From contig JALGUJ010000015.1 of the NCBI GenBank assembly GCA_029820945.1, positions 1 through 60,025 of the forward strand: a stretch of 60,025 nt of DNA, given 5' to 3'. Positions 25,551 through 33,209 of the stretch are shown here, piece by piece (the first letter of the stretch is position 1; each line of letters opens with the position of its first letter). This DNA is from Candidatus Zipacnadia bacterium (lineage in GTDB: Bacteria > Armatimonadota > Zipacnadia > Zipacnadales > UBA5352). The notes under the pieces are model-generated. The model was not told the origin of the DNA and did no database searches. It worked only from the letters and a program-made list of their open reading frames with translations. The position numbers were made by a program, and so were the translations under genes.

Positions 25551-27824
25551 ATGAGCCTTGCAGTCCTTCTTGTGGTGATCGCCATGACTGCCGCGCATGC
25601 CGATGTCGCGGAGCATCCGTCGCGCATATCCGACGCCGAGCTGTGGGCCGCGATGGACCTGGAGCGGCCGGGGCTGGAGGCGGTGCGGACGGCCGTCGAG
25701 GCCGAGGACCGGCCCGCCGCCGGCGAGGCATGGGCGGCGTACTTCCGCGGTCGCGAGCGGCCGACCCCGCACTTCCGCCGCGAGACGTGGGCCGACTGGG
25801 TGCGCGAGACCCATCCGCAGCTCGTCGAGCCGATCATCGCCGACGCGGACGCCATCGGCGAGGGGGACATCTCGCACGGGCCCTACGTGCTGCGCGTCGA
25901 GGGCCGCGAGATCTTCTGGCTTGAGAACCCCACCAAGGACACCAACTACGTCTCCGCCGTCGGCTCGCAGTGGTTCCTCAACTGCCTCGGGCGGGCATAC
26001 CTACTGACCGGCGAGGAGCAGTACGCCGAGACCTTCGCGTGGCTCTTTGACTCGTGGTATGACCACCAGCTAGAGATCCGCGAGCAGCAGGGCGGGCTGG
26101 GCTTCGACCCGGTGTTCCGGGCCTACTACCCCGGCATCCGCGCCCGCATCCTGACCGACAACTACTACTGCCTGGCGCGGAGCCCGGCGCTGACGCCCGA
26201 GCTGCATGTGAAGCTGATGAAGCAGCTCCTGGGCTGCGCGGCGTGGCTCTACGCGCACGAGAGTGCGAGCTACCGCATCGGCAACCAGCAGGTGGCGGCG
26301 GTGCTGGGGCCGGGGATCGTGGGGCTGGTCTTCCCCGAGTTCCGCGACGCCGGGGCGTGGGTCGAGCTGGCACAGCGGCGCATGCGCGAGCACCTGGCGC
26401 AGGACTTCTTCGCCGACGGCGGCCACAGGGAGCTGTGTACGCAGTACCACAAGACCGTGCTGCGCGACGTGGGCTTCGTGGCCCTGACCGCAGAGGCGAA
26501 CGGGCGCGAGAGCCTGTTCGGCGACCCGGAGGCGCGGGAGGCCCTCGAGCGCGCCTACGAGTGGCTGGCGAGGCTGGTGATGCCCACCGGCGAGACGCCG
26601 GCGCTGCACTCCGCGGTGTTCGCCACCGACTACGCGGTGCACCTGGAGCTCGCCGCACGGCATCTGCAGCGGCCGGACTTCGCGTGGCTGGCCGAGCGCT
26701 TCTGGGCGCGCGGGCAGGCGCCCGGTCAGATGGCCCCGCTCGCGCTCGCGAACTACCTCGCCGCCCCCACGCAGAAGGCGCCCTTCGCTCTCGCCAACTA
26801 CCTGGTGGCCGAGCCCGCGGAGGATACGCCGACGCCTGCGCCCGAGCCGCCGGACTGGCGGAGCACACACCTCGCCGAGTCGGGGTTCGCGGTGATGCGC
26901 ACCGGCTGGGAGCCTGCGGACCGCTACCTCGTGGCGCAGTACGGCTGGGCGAACACCGGCCACGCCTACCCAGGCGCGCTGCACTTCATCTACGAGGCGA
27001 ACGGGGAGCTGGTCGCCAGCGCGCCCGGCTCGCCGCGCAGCTACCGCCACCCGGCCTATCGCTACTGCCACTCGACGCCCAGCCACAACGTGGTGACCAT
27101 CGACGGGGCGAGCTACCCCGGACGGCCCGCGCCCGGCGGCCACTGCGAACTGTGCGCGGACCTGCCCGGCGCCTGGCTGTTGAGCGGATACCACGAGGGC
27201 TACCGGGAGCCGTTCGGCGCCACGGTCTATCGCGACCTGCTGGCGATCAAGGACGGTCCGATCCTGGTGCGCGACCGTGTCGAAGGCGGCGAAGGCCACG
27301 AGGCGCAGTGGAACTTCCACACGCCGCTGAGGATGCGCGTCTCGGCGGCGCGCACCGCCGAGCTGACGGGCAACGGGCGCTACATGCTCTGCGCGGCACA
27401 CCCCGAGGAGATTGCCACGGCGACGACCGAGAAGCGCTGGCACGCCGTCCTTCCACGCGACTGCCAGCCCGAGGACTGCGGCGCCGAGGTCAACGTGCTT
27501 CGGTGGCATGCGCCCATATGCGAGAGCGGCGCCCGCTTCGCGATCGCGCTCTTCGAGGGGGACGGGCGGATCGTGCCCGTGGGCGAGAGCACCTACCGGC
27601 TGACCTCCGGCGACCGGGAGTGGCTGGTGCTCTTCGGCGACGGCGGGCGGCGGATGGCGGTCGGCGCCGTCGCGGCCATGGCGCGCTGCGCGTGCGTGGA
27701 GATGGCCGGCGGCGCGCCGGTGCGGGGGTGGGTCTTCGAGGGCAGGCGGCTGACCGTCGATGAGTTGGTCTGGCTGAGCGCCAGGGAGGCAGTGACGCAG
27801 GAGGTCGGCCCGCCGCGGCTGTGA
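25551..27824 (+). CDS. Secreted heparinase II/III-like (alginate-lyase-like) protein
   Basis: A 757-residue exported polysaccharide lyase candidate. The signal peptide is about 17 residues (MSLAVLLVVIAMTAAHA). The N-terminal alpha/alpha toroid contains YRIGNQQVAAVLGPG and GGHRELCTQYHKTVLRDV, with His and Tyr residues of the type used in catalysis by this superfamily. The C-terminal beta-sandwich begins at FAVMRTGWEPADRYL, with GHAYPGALHFIYEANG corresponding to the conserved HxHxD-like block (here HAYPG, so the second His and the Asp are not conserved). A linker near residue 400 holds an imperfect tandem duplication (LALANYLAAPTQKAP then FALANYLVAEP). Two adjacent ATGs (25548, 25551) are possible starts. 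The substrate is inferred to be an acidic glycan; the family does not fix it. Confidence 0.83.
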   Translation: MSLAVLLVVIAMTAAHADVAEHPSRISDAELWAAMDLERPGLEAVRTAVEAEDRPAAGEAWAAYFRGRERPTPHFRRETWADWVRETHPQLVEPIIADADAIGEGDISHGPYVLRVEGREIFWLENPTKDTNYVSAVGSQWFLNCLGRAYLLTGEEQYAETFAWLFDSWYDHQLEIREQQGGLGFDPVFRAYYPGIRARILTDNYYCLARSPALTPELHVKLMKQLLGCAAWLYAHESASYRIGNQQVAAVLGPGIVGLVFPEFRDAGAWVELAQRRMREHLAQDFFADGGHRELCTQYHKTVLRDVGFVALTAEANGRESLFGDPEAREALERAYEWLARLVMPTGETPALHSAVFATDYAVHLELAARHLQRPDFAWLAERFWARGQAPGQMAPLALANYLAAPTQKAPFALANYLVAEPAEDTPTPAPEPPDWRSTHLAESGFAVMRTGWEPADRYLVAQYGWANTGHAYPGALHFIYEANGELVASAPGSPRSYRHPAYRYCHSTPSHNVVTIDGASYPGRPAPGGHCELCADLPGAWLLSGYHEGYREPFGATVYRDLLAIKDGPILVRDRVEGGEGHEAQWNFHTPLRMRVSAARTAELTGNGRYMLCAAHPEEIATATTEKRWHAVLPRDCQPEDCGAEVNVLRWHAPICESGARFAIALFEGDGRIVPVGESTYRLTSGDREWLVLFGDGGRRMAVGAVAAMARCACVEMAGGAPVRGWVFEGRRLTVDELVWLSAREAVTQEVGPPRL

Positions 27825-27884
27825 GCCTCAGGGCACGTGGTGGGGGCCCGCCTTGACCCCCCCGGCGTCACCGGTTCGAGGCCG

Positions 27885-28721
27885 TCAAGGAGCGGCATTG
27901 GTTCCTCCTCCGAGCCAGTCGGGCAGGATTCCCTCCGCGTTCAGGTTCAGCCCGACGGTCCCGTCGGGAAGGTCGTCCACCGTCATGCCCTCGGGCAGCC
28001 TGATGCGCAGCGTCCACGGTGCGTCCGGCAGCGTGCGCGTGCCGACCTTCTCGTTGACCGGGAGCGTCACCGCCTCGTCCGGATAGCCGATCGTCCACAG
28101 CTCGACCGTGCTCCCTTCGGGTGCGTCGATCCGCAGCACCGCCTCGCCGCCAAGTCGCTCGCAAGCGCCCACGAACTCCCATACGTCGAGGCGCGCGAGC
28201 TTCAGGCCCGGATCATCCGTCTCCACCTTGCTGAAGCGGGCGGGGTCGGGGATGATGACGGTGGCGAGCCGTGCCGTGCAGTCGCGCTCTGCCTCACCTT
28301 CAGCCGCATAGTGCGGGAAGATGAAGCCATTGTAGCGCGCGATGAACGAGCCCGAGAGGGCCATGTCCGAGGTGGCGGAGCCGGTTGCGCATCGCGCCGC
28401 CGCCTGTCCCATCACGCTGAGCCCCAGTGAGCGGAGCCGCCAGCCCTCCTCGGCCTCCAGCGACAGCTCGTAGTCGTACCGCTCGCCCTTGACCAGCGCC
28501 CAGTCCGCGATGATGGAGGGGTCCTCGAACGGGTCCAGCGTCCTGTGCGAGAACGTCTCGAAATCCTTCGACCGAAAGACACCGGTGAGGCGCAGGCTGA
28601 GCGATTCGGGGTAGTCGAGGGCCTCAAGGTACTCGGTCAGGCCGGTTATCTCCTGAGCGAGGCCAGCGTTCACTGCCACGGCGAGCAGCGCCACTGCCAG
28701 TGCGCAGCGCACGGTGTGCAT
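27885..28721 (-). CDS. Secreted protein of unknown function
   Basis: A 278-residue protein with a clear signal peptide (VRCALAVALLAVAVNAGLAQ). The mature part alternates strands and charged loops and ends in a proline/glycine tail. I see no catalytic motif or named domain. Segments such as LDVWEFVGACERLGG and APEGSTVELWTIGYPDE suggest a beta-sandwich carbohydrate-binding-like fold, but this is weak. ATG 28721 is preceded by GGAAGGGG; the in-frame ATG at 28763 lacks a ribosome site. The gene converges with the heparinase-like gene (60-bp gap) and lies 87 bp downstream of the sulfotransferase on the same strand. Confidence 0.75.
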   Translation of the reverse strand: MHTVRCALAVALLAVAVNAGLAQEITGLTEYLEALDYPESLSLRLTGVFRSKDFETFSHRTLDPFEDPSIIADWALVKGERYDYELSLEAEEGWRLRSLGLSVMGQAAARCATGSATSDMALSGSFIARYNGFIFPHYAAEGEAERDCTARLATVIIPDPARFSKVETDDPGLKLARLDVWEFVGACERLGGEAVLRIDAPEGSTVELWTIGYPDEAVTLPVNEKVGTRTLPDAPWTLRIRLPEGMTVDDLPDGTVGLNLNAEGILPDWLGGGTNAAP

Positions 28722-28808
28722 GGGCAATCCCCTTCCGGCGGTCGATTCGCCACTACTACGCATGATCGTATTGCCCGCGGTCCCCCCTTCACCTTCCCGC
28801 CCTGGAGG

Positions 28809-29552
28809 TCAGTCCCAGTGGCTCAGGTCGCGGTCGACCATCTCCTCCAGCCGCGCGATGTCGGAGGCGTAGACCTCGCGTAGCTCCAGGCGGAAGTCCG
28901 GGTCTATATAGCGGTCGATGTCGGCCTTCTCGGCGTCGGGGTTGACGACCTTGCCGGCCAGTGAGAACTCGAAGTCCGGGTCAACGCCCAGGAACTCGCA
29001 GTAGCCATGCAGATACTGGGCGTTGTCGGCCGCGAGATCGTCATAGAGCGTCACCAGGACGTCCTCGCGCGGAAACAGCTCGAAGACCGTCTGCAGATGG
29101 CGGGCGTAGAAGCCCGGGTCGATCCACTGGCGGAAGTAGCCATGGCCGTGGTGGTGGAGGACACGGTCGATCGGGACGCCGATGCCACGCTCGGGGTCGA
29201 ACCCGTGCTTCCCGCTCTTGAGGTGCACGTGCGCCCAGGCCAGGAAGTAGCGCTCGACGGGGTTGCGCAGCGTCATGGTCAGGCGGACGCCGGGCAGGTC
29301 GCGGGCGATGCGCTCCAGCGCCGGCCGGTAGCACATGTATGAGTTGCTGAACTCGCCGATGGCGGGCTCGCCCGACCAGTCGGAGAAGTAGGCTTGCTCG
29401 TACCAGCCAAGCCCCCGATGGTAGTGGACGGTGAAGAAGTTGACGTTGTCGGGCGTATCCGGCACGTAGACCTGCGGATGCTCCTGCAGGCACCGCCAGA
29501 GCCAGCTTGAGGCGCACTTCGCGGCGCCGATGTGCAGAAAGTTGGGGAGCAT
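28809..29552 (-). CDS. PAPS-dependent sulfotransferase family protein
   Basis: A 247-residue sulfotransferase that would move sulfate from PAPS to a sugar or lipid acceptor. The 5'-phosphosulfate loop is LHIGAAKCASSWLWRCL (the family usually has a Lys-x-Gly-Thr-Ser-type loop), and the 3'-phosphate site is RLTMTLRNPVERYFLAWAH with Arg and Ser/Tyr spacing of the family. The C-terminus EFLGVDPDFEF is also typical. ATG 29552 with GGAG 11 bases upstream is preferred to the in-frame ATG at 29576. It is cytoplasmic. It sits in a region otherwise rich in sulfatases, so the organism may also make sulfated envelope glycans. The acceptor is unknown. Confidence 0.83.
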   Translation of the reverse strand: MLPNFLHIGAAKCASSWLWRCLQEHPQVYVPDTPDNVNFFTVHYHRGLGWYEQAYFSDWSGEPAIGEFSNSYMCYRPALERIARDLPGVRLTMTLRNPVERYFLAWAHVHLKSGKHGFDPERGIGVPIDRVLHHHGHGYFRQWIDPGFYARHLQTVFELFPREDVLVTLYDDLAADNAQYLHGYCEFLGVDPDFEFSLAGKVVNPDAEKADIDRYIDPDFRLELREVYASDIARLEEMVDRDLSHWD

Positions 29553-29598
29553 TGGGCTTGCCACTCCTTCATTCATGGTGCTGGCGGGCTTCCGCCCC

Positions 29599-29622
29599 GG
29601 AGCTTGCCCGAAGCCAAGCTCC
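29599..29622. terminator. Hairpin between the DUF3604 and sulfotransferase genes
   Basis: Inverted repeat GGAGCTTG and CAAGCTCC with loop CCCGAAGC, extendable outward by a C-rich and a G-rich arm across a bulge. It lies in the 82-bp gap between two minus-strand genes. No T-tract is seen, so it could be an attenuating or RNA-stabilising hairpin. Confidence 0.45.
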
Positions 29623-29634
29623 AGGGGGCAGCCG

Positions 29635-31488
29635 TTAGGACCCATTCACCCACACCGGGCTGGACCAGGCCATCTCGCCATCGGCCTGGGTGACGCGCGC
29701 GTAGTAGTAGGTGCCCTCGGCCGGCGCCTCCGTGTCGGTCAGCGAGAAGCGGACGCTCGGCCCAACGCCCGTGTGCTCGTACATGACGTCGCGCCCCCGC
29801 AGCACCTCCACGAGGGTCACCGCCTCCGTGCCCGTGACCGCCACGTCGATGCGCGGCTCGGGATGCTCCCCCTCGAGGATGCTGCCCATCGGGGCGCCGT
29901 CAACGTCGAACTGCAGCACGATGCGCGCGCCCGTGGTACCGTAGCAGCGGCGGTTCCACAGCGCGTCCCAGATGGCCTCGCGCGTCAGCTCCGGCGCCCA
30001 CACGGCCGCCAGCCCACCCGGGTACGCGCGCCGGGTGCGCAGCCAGTCGGTCTTCCCCGGCCTCCCGGCGTGGTCGTCGGAGGCGGCCATGAAGCCCAGT
30101 ATCCAGCCCTTCGCCAGCAGGTCCGCGGCGAGGTGGCCGGAGAAGTCGCGGTCGCGCGCGGGCATGAGCGGGCGCGTGGCATCCAGGCTCTCCGAGGCAC
30201 CCCAGATGGAGTAGACCTCGCAGAGACGCACCAGGTCCGGGTCGTAGAAGCTGCCCGAGCCGTGCGCGTGCTGGTGCAGGATCATCATCGCCCCGTGCTC
30301 CTTCCAGATCGGGGCGTGCTCGGCTATGTCGGCGTACGCCGAGCGGTTGATGTCCGTGGCGCGCAGCAGCGGGCCCTCATCGCCGGGGTAGTAGATGTTC
30401 TTGTCGCCGTAGCGCTCCATGGGCGCGTTGAGCGAGCACTCATAGCCCAGAAGCGTGACCATCTCGCCGGGGCGGTTGAACTCGCGGGTGGCCGCCATGA
30501 TGTGCTCCCAGTCCTCGTCGCTCATGTACTGGGAGTGGTCGGCGGTGGCGGTGAAGTCAAGCGCCGCCTCCTCGCGCGCGAACTGGAAGTACTCCTCAGG
30601 CTGCTTGAGCCCGTCCGAGAGCCAGGTGTGCCCGTGGATGTCGCCCCAGAACAGGCTCAGCTCAGGCGGCTCGGGCGTGCAGATGGTCGGGTTGGAGGCG
30701 CCGGTCAGGCCGCTCTCGAGATCCGTGACGCGCACAACCTTCTCGCCCGGACTGCCAAAGGTCACCTGCAGCCGCCGCTGCAGGCCGCGCGGCCCGACGA
30801 AGCGGGCCTCCGCGCCCGGGTCGTTTGCCGTGATCTCGATGACGCCCTCGACCGGCTCGCAGGTGTTCTGCTCGCCGTCGCGCGTGAGGACAGCCATCTC
30901 CACCGGTTCGCCGGGAAGCACGAGGCTGGGCGCGCAGACCTCGAAGTGATCGGGATGGGCGGCGATGACCTCCAGCGTCGGCTGCTCGCCCGAGACGAGC
31001 GTGTAGCCCGAGAACCTGGCCGAGCGCGTGCCGTCCACATCGGTGGCGACGGTGAACTCGGCCTCGCCCGCGAAGTGCCGCGCCCACGCGCCCGGCTGAA
31101 AGCCCGGGTGCCGGCCGTAGGTCAGCGTAATCGTGTCGCCCTCCACCAGCGGCTCGTCGAGCACCTGGGCGTAGACCATGCGGCCCCAGCGGGTTACGTA
31201 GAAGAAGCGCGGCGGATCGAGCTCGACGGGCGGGTCCTCGACGCTCAGCTCGACCCGCGTTCCCTCGCGCGAGCACTCGACCTGGCAGTGGCCCTCATCG
31301 CCATGCCAGTGGATCTGCGGCGGCGTGAAGCCGTAGGGGATCTCGAAGCGGACGCTGCCGCCGACGGCGATGCCGGCAGGCCCGGCGGTGTATGTGATGC
31401 GCCACCAGCCCGGCGAGTTGGCCTCCACCGGGTCGGATGGCTCGATGATGGCTGTCCCATTGTCAGTTCCGATCTCCTCGTTGCGCAT
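29635..31488 (-). CDS. DUF3604 / CehA-McbA-like metallohydrolase
   Basis: A 617-residue protein. The first half is beta-rich and contains no known catalytic motif. The second half starts with LFWGDIHGHTWLSDG and FTATADHSQYMSD, the His-x-His and Asp-His pattern of DUF3604 and PHP-type phosphoesterases, followed by MILHQHAHG and MAASDDHAGRPG, which provide further metal ligands. No signal peptide is apparent. The ATG at 31488 follows GAGGTGA at good spacing; the longer frame to 31641 is less likely. DUF3604 proteins are common beside glycan-degradation genes, but their substrate is not known to me. A sulfotransferase follows 82 bp downstream. Confidence 0.87.
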   Translation of the reverse strand: MRNEEIGTDNGTAIIEPSDPVEANSPGWWRITYTAGPAGIAVGGSVRFEIPYGFTPPQIHWHGDEGHCQVECSREGTRVELSVEDPPVELDPPRFFYVTRWGRMVYAQVLDEPLVEGDTITLTYGRHPGFQPGAWARHFAGEAEFTVATDVDGTRSARFSGYTLVSGEQPTLEVIAAHPDHFEVCAPSLVLPGEPVEMAVLTRDGEQNTCEPVEGVIEITANDPGAEARFVGPRGLQRRLQVTFGSPGEKVVRVTDLESGLTGASNPTICTPEPPELSLFWGDIHGHTWLSDGLKQPEEYFQFAREEAALDFTATADHSQYMSDEDWEHIMAATREFNRPGEMVTLLGYECSLNAPMERYGDKNIYYPGDEGPLLRATDINRSAYADIAEHAPIWKEHGAMMILHQHAHGSGSFYDPDLVRLCEVYSIWGASESLDATRPLMPARDRDFSGHLAADLLAKGWILGFMAASDDHAGRPGKTDWLRTRRAYPGGLAAVWAPELTREAIWDALWNRRCYGTTGARIVLQFDVDGAPMGSILEGEHPEPRIDVAVTGTEAVTLVEVLRGRDVMYEHTGVGPSVRFSLTDTEAPAEGTYYYARVTQADGEMAWSSPVWVNGS

Positions 31489-31614
31489 TGTGTCACCTCG
31501 GTCGTGCGTAGTCGGCGGGTCAACGGCAAGGGCGTCTTCGCCGATAAGGTGCCCTGCGCCTCCCGGTAAGCTACGGAGGGATCGAGGGAGGCCCCGTCGA
31601 ACAGATGGGCGAAC

Positions 31615-31644
31615 TTGCACCTGAGGCCGGGCATGATGCATAAT
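31615..31644 (+). promoter_or_regulatory. Possible promoter of the restriction-modification pair
   Basis: CATAAT (31639-31644) sits 18 bp downstream of TTGCAC (31615-31620). The -10 has five of six consensus bases; the -35 keeps TTG. It is 57 bp before the methyltransferase ATG, in a gap that is less GC-rich than its surroundings. Confidence 0.4.
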
Positions 31645-31700
31645 CGAGAACGAAACAAGACGCGCCGGTATCCGGTAGGAGAGGAGGACCTCTGCAGAAC

Positions 31701-32594
31701 ATGCCGGGACAGCGAACGCTCTTCGGGACCGACATCACCATAGCGTCCGAGTACAGCAATGAGGTCGCCGTCACGCTTCACCTGGGGGACCGACTGCAGT
31801 TGCTCGCGACGATCCCCGACGGCGAGGCCTCCCTAATCGTGACCTCGCCTCCCTACAACCTTGGGAAGGAGTACGAGGAAGACCAAGCTTTAGGGGAGTA
31901 CATCGAGACCCAGGCGGCGACGATCTCCGAGGCGGTTCGGATCTGCGCCGATGACGGCAGCATCTGCTGGCAGGTCGGCAACTACGTCGATAACGGCGAG
32001 ATCGTGCCGCTCGACACGGTGCTCTACCCTGTCTTCCGCTCGCACGGCCTGAAGTTGAGGAACCGCATCGTCTGGCACTTCGGCCACGGCCTGCACTGCG
32101 CAAACCGGTTCTCCGGCCGCTACGAAGTCATCCTGTGGTTCACGAAGACCGACGGCTACTATTTCGACCTTGACGCCGTGCGGGTGCCGCAGAAGTACCC
32201 GGGCAAGAAGCACTACAAGGGGCCGAAGGCCGGGCAGTTGTCGGGCAATCCCGACGGCAAGAACCCTTCCGACGTCTGGATCATGCCCAACGTCAAGGCG
32301 AACCACCGGGAGAAGACCAAGCACCCCTGCCAGTTCCCCGTCGCCTTGATTGAGCGGCTCATTCTCGCGCTGACCGAGCCGGGCGACCTGGTGGTCGATC
32401 CGTACATCGGCGTGGGAACGACGGCCGCCGCCGCTGTGCTCACTGGGCGACGTGCGGCCGGTGCGGACACCATGCCCGAGTACCTAGAGATTGCACGTGA
32501 ACGAGTCCGCCAGGCAGCGGCCGGTACGTTGCCCCATCGGCCGCTCGACAAGCCGATCTACGATCCTTCGCTACCCAACGGGGGCCACCGGTGA
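31701..32594 (+). CDS. Type II DNA methyltransferase, probably N4-cytosine (BstYI-like system)
   Basis: A 297-residue beta-class DNA methyltransferase. The catalytic motif T-S49-P50-P51-Y52-N comes first and the SAM-binding block LVVDPYIGVGTTAAAA lies near the C-terminus, which defines the beta order. SPPY favours N4-cytosine over N6-adenine methylation, although SPPY adenine enzymes exist. It should protect host DNA from the nuclease encoded next. The start is ATG 31701, with GAGGAGG 13 bases upstream. The stop overlaps the nuclease GTG start. The neighbourhood is carbohydrate-related, so the pair looks like a small acquired island. The recognition sequence is inferred from the nuclease (RGATCY). 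Confidence 0.93.
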   Translation: MPGQRTLFGTDITIASEYSNEVAVTLHLGDRLQLLATIPDGEASLIVTSPPYNLGKEYEEDQALGEYIETQAATISEAVRICADDGSICWQVGNYVDNGEIVPLDTVLYPVFRSHGLKLRNRIVWHFGHGLHCANRFSGRYEVILWFTKTDGYYFDLDAVRVPQKYPGKKHYKGPKAGQLSGNPDGKNPSDVWIMPNVKANHREKTKHPCQFPVALIERLILALTEPGDLVVDPYIGVGTTAAAAVLTGRRAAGADTMPEYLEIARERVRQAAAGTLPHRPLDKPIYDPSLPNGGHR

Positions 32595-33202
32595 GGATCG
32601 TCCAGATGTATTCGCATCTCAATGGTCACGAACACATCCTCGTCCATAAGCCTCACCTGTGGGACGACATCGAGGAGACAATCTCGGTCGTCGATGCGGA
32701 AGCTTGTCGCACGAAGGTCTCTCGTGAGAAGACCATGCGGGGGAAACTGCTCTTCAGCCCCACCCAACTGAACGCCTGCTTCAGGTCAGAGCTGGCGGCG
32801 TTAGGCTGGCAGGAGTCGCGTACGTACTACTGGGTGACTGCTGACCACAACTTGGTGCGACGCACGATGGACATGCCGGCGGAAGCACAGAAGCGCGCCA
32901 TTGAGGATGCCGGTGAAGAGGCTATCCGCTCCTACAACCAGACCGACTTCGTCAAGGACCGCATTGCGGTGGAAGTGCAGATGGGCAAGTATGCGTTCGT
33001 GGCGTACGACCTCTTCGTGAAGCACATGGCCTTCTTCGTCGGTGATATGATTGATGTAGGCGTCGAGATTCTCCCGATGAAGGCGCTCCAGGCCGAGATG
33101 TCTTCTGGCGTGCCTTACTACGAGGGTGCACTCTACGACCTCATCCGCCAGGGCCGCGGAGTGCCGGCTGTGCCGCTGGTCCTTGTTGGCATCTCCCCCT
33201 GA
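32591..33202 (+). CDS. BstYI/BglII-family type II restriction endonuclease
   Basis: A 203-residue nuclease. Compared from memory with BstYI it is colinear over the whole length (MRIV...YSHLNG at the start, SYNQTDFVKDR in the middle, IRQGRGVPA near the end). The catalytic set is Asp119, Glu128 and Gln130 in NQTDF and VEVQMGKY, with YDLFVKHMAFF and DVGVEILPMK following. BstYI cuts R^GATCY and the related BglII cuts A^GATCT, so a GATC-centred hexanucleotide is predicted. The start is GTG 32591 in a GTGA overlap with the methyltransferase stop. The gene is less GC-rich than its neighbours, which fits acquisition by transfer. Confidence 0.94.
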   Translation: MRIVQMYSHLNGHEHILVHKPHLWDDIEETISVVDAEACRTKVSREKTMRGKLLFSPTQLNACFRSELAALGWQESRTYYWVTADHNLVRRTMDMPAEAQKRAIEDAGEEAIRSYNQTDFVKDRIAVEVQMGKYAFVAYDLFVKHMAFFVGDMIDVGVEILPMKALQAEMSSGVPYYEGALYDLIRQGRGVPAVPLVLVGISP

Positions 33203-33209
33203 CGCATCT

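Noticed and set aside
29530..31569. A 679-codon plus-strand open frame opposite the DUF3604 gene
   Set aside because: It is the antisense shadow of the DUF3604 and sulfotransferase genes; composition is Arg/Val/His-rich with no motif.
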